In this document: positions 1 through 7,945 of the stretch, piece after piece
How the letters are laid out: each line of letters begins with the position of its first letter
Numbering within the stretch: the first letter of the stretch is position 1
Notes under the pieces: generated by a model
What the model saw: the letters and a program-made list of their open reading frames with translations, nothing else
Database searches by the model: none
Told to the model about the DNA's origin: nothing
NCBI GenBank assembly: GCA_049522195.1
Contig: JBEKOB010000057.1
Location: 1 to 27,784 of the forward strand
Length of the DNA: 27,784 bases
Reading direction: 5' to 3'
Source: UBA9647 sp049522195
GTDB lineage: Bacteria > Bacteroidota > Ignavibacteria > UBA10030
Translations under genes and position numbers: made by a program

Positions 1-2
1 AT

Positions 3-830
3 GGAGGGAATGACGGGTTGTTGACGAAGGGATTTGAGAACACGGTGGTGACGAGTGAAGCGGCACATTCGGGTCTGTATTCGTTGAAGTTCAACATGCC
101 GGCGGGACGTGAATCGGGCGATGCGTTTGTCGGAATGAAACGTCTCCCGTTGAACGGTGGAAGCGCGAGCACGACCATCAATCCGGGTGATATTGTGCGC
201 CTGAGCGTGTGGATCAAGGCAAGTGGCCTGGTTCCGGACTCAGCTGTGAAGTATCCCGGGACGTGGGCGGTTGGATTCACGCCGTTGTGGTTTGCGAAGT
301 ATGGCAATAACGACGGGTATAGCAATGTTGGGCCCGGGATTGACTACACGTTCACCTTCCCGAAGGTGACATCATTCGACTGGACACAGTATACACTCGA
401 TGTGCAGGTGCCGGCGGGAGTCGGAGTAACGGCGTTGGAGACACGGTTGCACGTGTATTCGACATTTGTGGGAACGGTCTACTTTGACGATCTCACCGTG
501 CAGAAGGTCGGAACGACGACTGCCGTGGGAAGTACGAACAGCAACGTCCCGAAGGTCTTTGACCTGTCGAACAACTATCCGAATCCATTTAACCCTTCAA
601 CGAAGATACAATTCGCTGTGCCGAACGAGCAGAACATTTCGCTTGTTATTTACAACATCCTAGGCCAGCGTGTTCGTACGCTCGTGCAGGGTGTACGTCC
701 TGTGGGCCAATACACCGTGACATGGGATGGAAAGGATGAGGCAGGACGAACGGTCGAATCTGGTGTGTATATTTGCCGTCTGGAAACCGGATCGATTGCA
801 CTCGTAAAGAAGATGCTCATGTTGAAGTAA
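3..830 (+). CDS. Secreted protein C-terminal part: jelly-roll (CBM-like) domain plus T9SS sorting domain; 5' end off the window
   Basis: The reading frame is open to the left edge, so this is the last ~275 residues of a longer protein; the internal TTG at 18 is probably not its start. The first ~170 visible residues read as a beta-sandwich of the CBM4/9 or CBM11-like type (a serine-rich start, a central SVWIKASG strand and a closing VYFDDLTVQKV strand), as found attached to secreted glycoside hydrolases. A linker of about 20 residues leads to a T9SS type A sorting domain with NYPNPFNPSTKIQF, YNILGQRVRTL, TWDGKDEAG and a final KKMLMLK. The protein is therefore expected to be exported through the inner membrane and displayed or released by T9SS. 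The catalytic part, if any, lies upstream and is not visible. A hairpin follows the stop. Assignment of the sorting domain is firm; the sugar-binding role of the jelly roll is inference. Confidence 0.85.
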   Translation, partial: GGNDGLLTKGFENTVVTSEAAHSGLYSLKFNMPAGRESGDAFVGMKRLPLNGGSASTTINPGDIVRLSVWIKASGLVPDSAVKYPGTWAVGFTPLWFAKYGNNDGYSNVGPGIDYTFTFPKVTSFDWTQYTLDVQVPAGVGVTALETRLHVYSTFVGTVYFDDLTVQKVGTTTAVGSTNSNVPKVFDLSNNYPNPFNPSTKIQFAVPNEQNISLVIYNILGQRVRTLVQGVRPVGQYTVTWDGKDEAGRTVESGVYICRLETGSIALVKKMLMLK

Positions 831-842
831 TGTCGGGCCAAA

Positions 843-870
843 CGGGGTGCGGCTCAGTAGCTGCACCCCG
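843..870 (+). terminator. Strong hairpin after the first gene, probable terminator
   Basis: An 11-bp stem (843-853 with 860-870, one G-U wobble) closes a 6-base loop and is followed by CTGTCTTTGT, which is only moderately U-rich. It sits 12 bases after the stop of the sorting-domain gene and 37 bases before the receptor start. The simplest reading is a rho-independent terminator separating the two; it could also be a leader hairpin of the receptor mRNA. Confidence 0.6.
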
Positions 871-907
871 CTGTCTTTGTCGTGAACCAAGCCAACGGAG
901 AATATCG

Positions 908-3589
908 ATGAACGTCATTCGACGTCCATTGTTGTGCTTGCTTGTGGGGCTGGGGCTGCTCGCGTGCGTTGGGTACGCAGGCACGACGGGCAAGATTGCG
1001 GGAAAAATCGTTGACGCGCGAACGAAAGAACCGCTGATCGGTGTCAATATAGTCATTGTTGGCACCTCATTGGGTGCCGCTGCTGACGAAAACGGCACAT
1101 ACTTCATCATCAATGTCCCGCCGGGGAAGTATCAACTCAAAGCGACGATGGTCGGCTATACGGCCTCGTTGGTGGAAGACGTCTCAGTGTCAGTTGACAA
1201 GACCACCAAAGTGGACATTGAATTGCGGGAACAAGCGGTCGAGATGACGGCGGTGACGGTTGTGGCAACTCGTCCGATTGTGCAGAAAGACCTGACCTCG
1301 ACCACATCTACAGTTAGCAGCGATGACATCTCGAAGCTTCCACTTGAGACAGTCTCTTCCGTCGTCAATTTGCAGGCAGGAGTAGTGGAAGGACACTTCC
1401 GTGGGGGCCGGACGGGTGAGGTGAAGTATCTTGTGGACGGCCTCTCTGTGAATGATGTGTTTTCGGGTTCCTCCGCGTTGGAACCGGAAGTGAATAGCAT
1501 CCAGGAGATTCAGATCCTCAGCGGCACGTTCAATGCCGAATTCGGCGAGGCGCTTTCGGGGGTAGTCAATCAAGTCACCAAACTCGCTGGCGACAAATAT
1601 ACAGGACAGGTATCTGCTTATACCGGCGGCTACTTGACGACTCGCACGGATCTGTACCAAAACCTGAATCATTTTTCGCCTTCGTACCTGCGGAACTACG
1701 AGGGTTCGCTCAGCGGTCCAATGCCTGGAATACCGTCGTTGGTGAAGTTTTTTGTATCAGGCCGGTACTTCCATGATGACGGTTACCTCTATGGTAAACG
1801 TGTGTTCAATCCCTCCGATTCGTCGAATTTCTCCGCTAACGATCCGTCAAAGTGGTATGTCGGGGCAACGGGCGATGGGAAATACGTCCCGATGAACTAT
1901 GACACCAGGTGGAGCGCTCAAGGGAAGCTGTCGATTAACGTTGGCTCGTCGAAAGGAATTGTACTTGAAGGATTATACCAGGATCAGCAGTACAAGATAT
2001 ACGATCATCAGTTTGTGCTCGATCCTGATGGAGACTACACGAGGTTCCAAAGGAGCTTCCTCGGAATCGTGAGCTATACGCAGGTCTTTGGCCCTTCATC
2101 ATTCCTCGATTTTAACGCCTCATCGATCATTTCAGATTACAAGCAATACGTGTACGAAAATCCGCTCGATCCGCGCTATGTGAATCCTCAAAGGATGCAA
2201 GATGTCAGTGGCAACGCGTTTCTAACTGGAGGGACACAGAACTGGCATTTTGCGCATCAATCGAACAGCTACACAGGCAAGATTGACCTCACGTCGCAGA
2301 TCACCTCCTTACACCTGATCAAAGCCGGCCTGGAAGCGCAATATCACAGGCTGCATTACGAAGATTTTCAGATCCACGTCGATGCAAGTAGCGGCTTCAA
2401 GCCTGCGCTGCCGAACGTGGGCGATTTCGACTACAATGTGTACACGAACAATCCGTATCAGCTTGCAGCATATTTTCAGGACAAGATTGAGCTCGATTAT
2501 CTGGTTGTGAACATAGGGTTACGATTCGACTATTTCCAACCTGACGGAAGAGTGTTGAGGGATCCCAATAACATTGCAGCCTTGGATCAATTGGCGCCGC
2601 CGTTCCCCGACTCGCTCACATATGCCGCGAGCGCGAAGTATCAGATGAGTCCCCGGATCGGCATTTCTTATCCGATAACGGATCGCGGAGCGATTCACTT
2701 TTCCTACGGGCATTTCTTTCAGGTTCCGCCGTTCGAGTTTCTCTACAAGAATCCTAATTTCCGCATTCCTCTTACAGGCAATTTCCCTGAGTTTGTCGGC
2801 AATGCGATTGGGAATGCAGATCTTCAGCCGCAGCGTACTACGATGTACGAGTTGGGCCTTCAGCAGGAACTCACTCCTTTCCTGGGCATTACAGTCACCA
2901 GCTACTACAAGGATATCCGCAACCTGTTGGGAATGGAGTTGTACCTCAAGAATGACTTCAAAAAGTTCGGCCAGTACATCAACCGGGATTACGGCGCTGT
3001 GAAGGGTTTTACGGTTTCGCTTGACAAACGATTCAGCGGCGGTTTCGGCGGCACGGTGGACTACACGTACCAGACAGCGAATGGGAACGCCTCCGACCCC
3101 AATGACAACTTCAACAAGCAACAAGCAAGTCCGCCGATTGAAATCAACAAAGAGCTTGTACCTCTCGACTGGGATCGCCGGCATTCCCTGAACCTGACTT
3201 TGACGGCAGGTAATCCGGACAACATTATTGGCAGTCTCATCGCCCGCTTGGGATCCGGTTTGCCCTACACACCCTCAATTCAGAATCAGCGCACGGGTTT
3301 GGAAAACAGCGACAACCGACCCATGTTCTTCAACGCTGACCTGTACTTGACAAAATACGTTACATGGCTTGATCACACGTTCTCAATATTCCTGAAGATC
3401 TACAACGTCTTTGACACGCCGGCTGAAGTCAATATCTTTACGGACACCGGTCGTGCCGGCTATACGCTTGAACTGACCCGGGCGCAGCAGGCACCGAGGG
3501 GGGTAAACACATTGCAGGAGTATTTTACGCGGCCGGATTTCTACTCGGCACCCCGACAGGTCGTTTTCGGTGCTTTGGTATCCTTTTAG
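908..3589 (+). CDS. TonB-dependent outer-membrane receptor, SusC/CarboxypepD_reg type
   Basis: This is an energy-coupled outer-membrane pore of 893 residues. I chose ATG 908 because it gives a signal peptide (hydrophobic run ending near residue 25) and follows a GGAG at a good distance; the longer frame from 773 has no such features. Residues about 27-112 are a carboxypeptidase-regulatory-like beta-sandwich (GKIAGKIVDARTKEPLIGV, NGTYFIINVPPGKYQL). Residues about 125-235 form the plug (YLVDGLSVNDVFSG, then EIQILSGTFNAEFGEALSG). The rest is the beta-barrel, ending in a terminal Phe (FGALVSF), the usual signal for barrel assembly. It is probably the first gene of the sugar block. In the family such receptors import oligosaccharides or other large solutes with TonB/ExbBD, none of which is encoded here. 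No SusD homologue follows; the next gene is a T9SS-type surface protein instead. Family is sure; substrate is inferred from neighbours. Confidence 0.93.
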   Translation: MNVIRRPLLCLLVGLGLLACVGYAGTTGKIAGKIVDARTKEPLIGVNIVIVGTSLGAAADENGTYFIINVPPGKYQLKATMVGYTASLVEDVSVSVDKTTKVDIELREQAVEMTAVTVVATRPIVQKDLTSTTSTVSSDDISKLPLETVSSVVNLQAGVVEGHFRGGRTGEVKYLVDGLSVNDVFSGSSALEPEVNSIQEIQILSGTFNAEFGEALSGVVNQVTKLAGDKYTGQVSAYTGGYLTTRTDLYQNLNHFSPSYLRNYEGSLSGPMPGIPSLVKFFVSGRYFHDDGYLYGKRVFNPSDSSNFSANDPSKWYVGATGDGKYVPMNYDTRWSAQGKLSINVGSSKGIVLEGLYQDQQYKIYDHQFVLDPDGDYTRFQRSFLGIVSYTQVFGPSSFLDFNASSIISDYKQYVYENPLDPRYVNPQRMQDVSGNAFLTGGTQNWHFAHQSNSYTGKIDLTSQITSLHLIKAGLEAQYHRLHYEDFQIHVDASSGFKPALPNVGDFDYNVYTNNPYQLAAYFQDKIELDYLVVNIGLRFDYFQPDGRVLRDPNNIAALDQLAPPFPDSLTYAASAKYQMSPRIGISYPITDRGAIHFSYGHFFQVPPFEFLYKNPNFRIPLTGNFPEFVGNAIGNADLQPQRTTMYELGLQQELTPFLGITVTSYYKDIRNLLGMELYLKNDFKKFGQYINRDYGAVKGFTVSLDKRFSGGFGGTVDYTYQTANGNASDPNDNFNKQQASPPIEINKELVPLDWDRRHSLNLTLTAGNPDNIIGSLIARLGSGLPYTPSIQNQRTGLENSDNRPMFFNADLYLTKYVTWLDHTFSIFLKIYNVFDTPAEVNIFTDTGRAGYTLELTRAQQAPRGVNTLQEYFTRPDFYSAPRQVVFGALVSF

Positions 3590-3611
3590 GTATCAACAGC
3601 GGAGTCGCGCA

Positions 3612-6600
3612 ATGGTTCGAACATCGTTACACGTGCGTTTCTTCTTGGCGGCGAGTCTTCTTGTCGCGTCAACTGGATCCCTTTGTGCGCAACAACTGAT
3701 AGACAAGAACAAAGGGAACCACAACGAGACGAGGAAGGGATTGATGAATGGTAACCTTGTGTCCACGGTCTACTACAATTTCGGCGAGATCGCGGATTGG
3801 CAAAACGACCCGACTGAAAGTGGCGTATGGCCGAAGGGAACGAATCACACCTACGTCGATGGGGTGGCCGTCATCGTGCAAGCGGAGGCCAAAGATCCGC
3901 GGGGAAACCTCATCCACCCGCTCGAAACAAACTACTACGAATACACGCGCCACGATGTCGGGACCGGCGTGACGTACGGTTGGTGGCCGCTGCCAAACTA
4001 TGCAAGTCGTTTCCAATCAAGTCCGGCACAAAGCACGGATCCCAACACCTGGCCTACAACCTGGCCTGATCGGACGAGCGACTGGAACCAGCGATGGAAC
4101 GGTTTCTTCGGCAACGGTGTCCTGAATGCTGACCTCGAAACTTACTTTGTCTTCGACGACAACGAAGATCGCGAGTACATTCTCAAGAACAATTTTCATC
4201 CGGATGCTGATGATTCAACGAGGGGTGGCTTGGGGATGCAGGTGCATGCGCGGGGATTCCAATGGTCGCAGGTTCTCGCCGAGGACGTGATCTTCTGGTT
4301 GTACGAGATCACGAACATGGGAACAACGGACTACGCCAAGACGCTCTTCGCGCAGTATGTCGACTGGGGCATAGGGGGTCACGATAACTCTTCCAATAAT
4401 GCCGGTGATTACAATGAAGACCTGAACCTCTCCTACGCATGGTCCGCCGTATCGTTTGGGAGCCCCGGCAACTGGAGTCCCGTCGGCTACTGCGGTTATG
4501 CCTTCCTCGAAAGCCCGGGCATTGCTGACGATAACATTGACAACGATCGCGACGGTTTGACCGATGAACGCCGTGATAATGTTGCACGCGTTTTCATCAC
4601 CGATCCGTTAAAGGATCCTTTTCTTCGCGATGTACAACAGGACACGGCACGCTTCAGAAAGTTCTATAACTACGGGTGGAGGCCGCATTGGGACGCGGAT
4701 GAAAATTGCAACTGGCGTTCCTTTACTGACTTGAACGGCAACGGCAAGTGGGATCCGGGCGAGCCGCTCAATGACGATGTTGGCACAGACGGTCTGGGAC
4801 CGCTCGATCCGGGATATCCCGGACCAGATCCCGATGGCACAGAAGGCAACGGCAAGCCAGATCAGGGTGAACCCAATTTCGGGATCCTTGATAAGGACGA
4901 ATCCGATCAACTCGGCCTCACGGGATTCGTCATATCTGCGGTACACACGTACGACCTGAACAATGACGAGCGGAATTGGACGGCTCTTTCGGCGCTGCCG
5001 CAGCCGCACGGGCAAACGTTGATCGGTGTGAACCTGGCTAATCATTTTTCGAGCTACCTCTTTCATCTCTTTGGAAGAAATACCTACAGCCTTCGGTCCG
5101 GCCAGCTTGAGCAGACCGGGGAGACGGAACGCTTCTCGATGGCATTGATTTTTGGGATGAACGCCAACGATCTTTTCCTGCGCAAACGGACCGTCCAGCA
5201 GATCTACAACGCGAATTATCATTTCGCGAAACCACCGGACAAACCGACTGTAAAAGTGATTCCAGGCGACCATCGGGTGACACTGTACTGGGACAATCGA
5301 GCCGAGCTGACATTCGACGCATTCTATCAGAAGTATAATTTTGAAGGATACCGAATTTACCGCAGTACCGAAGCCAATTTCCTGGAAAGCAAGATCATCA
5401 CTGATGCGTTCGGAAGGCCGACATTTCGACTGCCGATTGCACAATTTGATCTGATCGATGGTGTCAAGGGACTGCATCCCATTGGGGTCAACGGCGCTTA
5501 CTTCAACCTTGGCGACGACACCGGGCTGCAACACTCGTACGTCGATAGCACTGTCGAAAATGGGCAGACCTACTATTATGCAGTCGTTGCTTATGACCAG
5601 GGATTTACGACGACCACTGTGACGGGGGAGCTCGTGGGCATCCCTCCCTCGGAAACTACGAGCATCATCAATATCGACCTCAACGGTCGAGTGAAGACGG
5701 ATATCAACACTGCCGTTGTAACACCGCGCGCGGCTTCGGCCGGATACATCCCGCCACAGATCGGTAACCTGACAGCAACAGGTCCGGGGACCGGATCGAT
5801 GAATCTCACCGTCCTTGATGCCGATTCCATCCGAAACGATCATACCTACCGTCTGGAGTTCATCGATTCAACGGCGTTTCACACAAATTCGTATCCTTGG
5901 TACCGGCTCGTGGACAAGACCACGCGAGACACGGTGGTGTCACTCACGCGCCTCCAGGCCACACAGGTTCAGTCGCCGGTGATCAGGGGTTTCGTTGCCT
6001 CGATCACCAATGATCCTGACGTCATCATCGATCAGGCAAAAACCGGATGGACCAATGGCAACAGCAACTATGTGACGCAGGTCGGGTTCGATTCACGCTT
6101 CGCTCCTGCATATCAACCGCGCCGAGTCAATTATCCGGCAGACTTTGAGATTCGATTCACGGCCAAGAATCAAGGGGACACCTCCTTCCCGGGATCGAGT
6201 TTCAGCTCAGGGGTGCCGTCGAACATCATCATCAAGAATTTGACAGAAAATATTGATCATGTTCAGTTCATTTTTCAGGACATCAACGAAAATTCTGTGT
6301 TCGACGCTGGCGATGCGTTATTCATAGTGGCAGGAGACTCTGCTGGCCAGCCCGCGACGCAGTTCTTCAGTGCGCGAAAGAGCTGGTCACTGACGCTTCT
6401 TCAGGATACACTCATTCCAACGGCGCAGCAACGAGTGCCACAGCCAGGCGATGTGTTCCATATCTCGACAAAAAAACCGTTCCGCACTGGTGAGTACTTC
6501 GAGTTTACAACGAAAGCACCTACGCTTGACCCATCAAAGGCACAGAAGGATCTGAGCAAAGTTGCCGTAGTTCCCAATCCGTATGTCGGTGCCGCCTCGT

Positions 6601-6863
6601 GGGAACCGCAAACGACCTCAGTCGGCAGGGGAGACCGCCGCGTCTTTTTCATTCATTTGCCGCACGAATGTACCATTCGGATTTACACATTAAGTGGTCA
6701 TCTCGTGCAGACGGTGACGCACAGCAGCACCATCGATGACGGGCAGGAGCCCTGGAATCTGGTCTCCCGCGACGGGATGAACATTGCATATGGCGTCTAC
6801 GTCTTCCACGTCGAGGCTCCCGGCCTCGGGACATATGTCAGTAAATTTGCTGTTCTAAAATAG
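3612..6863 (+). CDS. Large T9SS-type surface protein with acidic Ca-binding-like loops and an FnIII-like domain
   Basis: The protein is 1083 residues. ATG 3612 is preferred over 3570 because GGAG at 3601-3604 is well spaced and a clean signal peptide follows, cleaved near SLCAQQ. Residues about 30-300 are rich in Trp, Tyr and Asn and match no domain I can name. Between about 306 and 433 lie acidic segments (DNIDNDRDGLTDERRDN, DLNGNGKWDPGEP, GNGKPDQGEPNFG) that look like EF-hand/dockerin-style calcium loops, although not a paired dockerin. Residues about 542-676 resemble a fibronectin III fold (VTLYWDNRAEL, YRIYRS, YYYAVVAYD). The C-terminal ~100 residues (VVPNPYVGAASW to FAVLK) are a sorting-domain variant. 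Placed directly between the receptor and the PorV-like gene, it is a good candidate for the surface substrate-binding partner that SusD provides elsewhere; that role is inference. Localisation is fairly sure. Confidence 0.85.
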   Translation: MVRTSLHVRFFLAASLLVASTGSLCAQQLIDKNKGNHNETRKGLMNGNLVSTVYYNFGEIADWQNDPTESGVWPKGTNHTYVDGVAVIVQAEAKDPRGNLIHPLETNYYEYTRHDVGTGVTYGWWPLPNYASRFQSSPAQSTDPNTWPTTWPDRTSDWNQRWNGFFGNGVLNADLETYFVFDDNEDREYILKNNFHPDADDSTRGGLGMQVHARGFQWSQVLAEDVIFWLYEITNMGTTDYAKTLFAQYVDWGIGGHDNSSNNAGDYNEDLNLSYAWSAVSFGSPGNWSPVGYCGYAFLESPGIADDNIDNDRDGLTDERRDNVARVFITDPLKDPFLRDVQQDTARFRKFYNYGWRPHWDADENCNWRSFTDLNGNGKWDPGEPLNDDVGTDGLGPLDPGYPGPDPDGTEGNGKPDQGEPNFGILDKDESDQLGLTGFVISAVHTYDLNNDERNWTALSALPQPHGQTLIGVNLANHFSSYLFHLFGRNTYSLRSGQLEQTGETERFSMALIFGMNANDLFLRKRTVQQIYNANYHFAKPPDKPTVKVIPGDHRVTLYWDNRAELTFDAFYQKYNFEGYRIYRSTEANFLESKIITDAFGRPTFRLPIAQFDLIDGVKGLHPIGVNGAYFNLGDDTGLQHSYVDSTVENGQTYYYAVVAYDQGFTTTTVTGELVGIPPSETTSIINIDLNGRVKTDINTAVVTPRAASAGYIPPQIGNLTATGPGTGSMNLTVLDADSIRNDHTYRLEFIDSTAFHTNSYPWYRLVDKTTRDTVVSLTRLQATQVQSPVIRGFVASITNDPDVIIDQAKTGWTNGNSNYVTQVGFDSRFAPAYQPRRVNYPADFEIRFTAKNQGDTSFPGSSFSSGVPSNIIIKNLTENIDHVQFIFQDINENSVFDAGDALFIVAGDSAGQPATQFFSARKSWSLTLLQDTLIPTAQQRVPQPGDVFHISTKKPFRTGEYFEFTTKAPTLDPSKAQKDLSKVAVVPNPYVGAASWEPQTTSVGRGDRRVFFIHLPHECTIRIYTLSGHLVQTVTHSSTIDDGQEPWNLVSRDGMNIAYGVYVFHVEAPGLGTYVSKFAVLK

Positions 6864-6906
6864 AATCCATGCTGACCTCAGGTAAATCGACCCGGAGTCG
6901 AAAGGT

Positions 6907-7941
6907 ATGAAAAGACTTCTCACCGTCGTCCTCCTATGCGGTTCAACGGTTCTCGTGGCTCATGCTCAGAGCGGGAGTCAGAACGTTTCAAAATCCGGCA
7001 CAACGGCTGCAACGTTCCTCGAGATTGGTGTCGGAGCACAAGCGATCGGGATGGGAGGCGCGTATGTGAGCGTTGCCAACAACTCGACGGCACTCCATTG
7101 GAATCCAGCGGGCGTCGCATCACTTTCAGATATGACCATCGATGTTGTCCACACCAACTGGATCGCCGATACCAAGTTCGATTTTGCCGGAGCCGTATTG
7201 CCGTTGGGAAGTGCCGGCACACTGGGGTTCAGCCTGACCGCGCTCACGATGGGAGACATGCAAGTGCGAACCGTCGAATTGCCGGAGGGGACGGGCGAGT
7301 ATTTTAGCGCCGGCGATCTCGCTGCCGGTATTTCCTATGCGCGTCAACTCACCGAACGGTTTGCAATTGGTGTGACGGCGAAGTATGTTCAGCAAACGAT
7401 CTGGCATGAGAGCGCAAGCGCGTTCGCCATCGATCTGGGTACCACCTTCAAGACAGATCTCTTCGGCGGGATGACGATCGGCGCGTCGTTATCCAATTTC
7501 GGCACGAGTATGAAAATGTCCGGCCGCGATACACGTGAATTTATCCGTCTCGACCCGGCAAAACAGGGATCGACCGACCAAATTCCCACAAACATCGAAC
7601 TTGATTCGTGGGATCTTCCATTGCTTTTTCAGTTTGGCGTGTCGACGCACATATTTGACAACCACCAGTACCGCTGGACCATCGCTGTAGATGCGCTCCA
7701 CCCAAATGACAATTACGAAAGCCTCAACATTGGGACAGAATTCGTCTATTCAGATTATTTGTTTCTCCGCGCAGGCTACCAGTCTCTTTTCCTTGACCAG
7801 GCCGAAGGTGGAATGTCATTCGGTTTTGGAGTGACATCTGGTGATGTCCTCGGCAGCATTCGAGTAGTGGTCGATTATGCCTATCAGGATATGGGCCGCC
7901 TCCAGGGCGTCAATGTATTCACGGTCGGACTCCGATTCTGA
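6907..7941 (+). CDS. PorV/PorQ-family (UPF0164-like) outer-membrane beta-barrel protein
   Basis: The protein has 344 residues with a signal peptide ending near VAHAQS. The conserved N-terminal family signature is present: FLEIGVGAQAIGMGGAYVSV, then NNSTALHWNPAGVASL. It ends in a terminal Phe (FTVGLRF), as outer-membrane barrels do. PorV is known as the T9SS shuttle that receives cargo with sorting domains and passes it to the attachment complex; PorQ-like and FadL-like relatives have other roles. The gene lies 43 bp after a sorting-domain protein and overlaps the next frame, so it is probably a dedicated partner of that surface protein rather than the housekeeping PorV. The latter point is inference from position. 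Confidence 0.85.
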   Translation: MKRLLTVVLLCGSTVLVAHAQSGSQNVSKSGTTAATFLEIGVGAQAIGMGGAYVSVANNSTALHWNPAGVASLSDMTIDVVHTNWIADTKFDFAGAVLPLGSAGTLGFSLTALTMGDMQVRTVELPEGTGEYFSAGDLAAGISYARQLTERFAIGVTAKYVQQTIWHESASAFAIDLGTTFKTDLFGGMTIGASLSNFGTSMKMSGRDTREFIRLDPAKQGSTDQIPTNIELDSWDLPLLFQFGVSTHIFDNHQYRWTIAVDALHPNDNYESLNIGTEFVYSDYLFLRAGYQSLFLDQAEGGMSFGFGVTSGDVLGSIRVVVDYAYQDMGRLQGVNVFTVGLRF

Positions 7942-7945
7942 TGCT

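Noticed and set aside
773..907. Longer N-terminus for the TonB receptor
   Set aside because: The extension overlaps the preceding gene, crosses the hairpin and removes the signal peptide from the N-terminus; ATG 908 has a ribosome site.
4518..4920. Dockerin domain in the surface protein
   Set aside because: Acidic loops are present but the paired repeat spacing and the intervening helices of a dockerin are not.
4608..5843. 411-residue open frame on the minus strand
   Set aside because: It lies wholly opposite the surface-protein gene, whose signal peptide, FnIII-like region and sorting domain are clear; the antisense product shows no recognisable motif.
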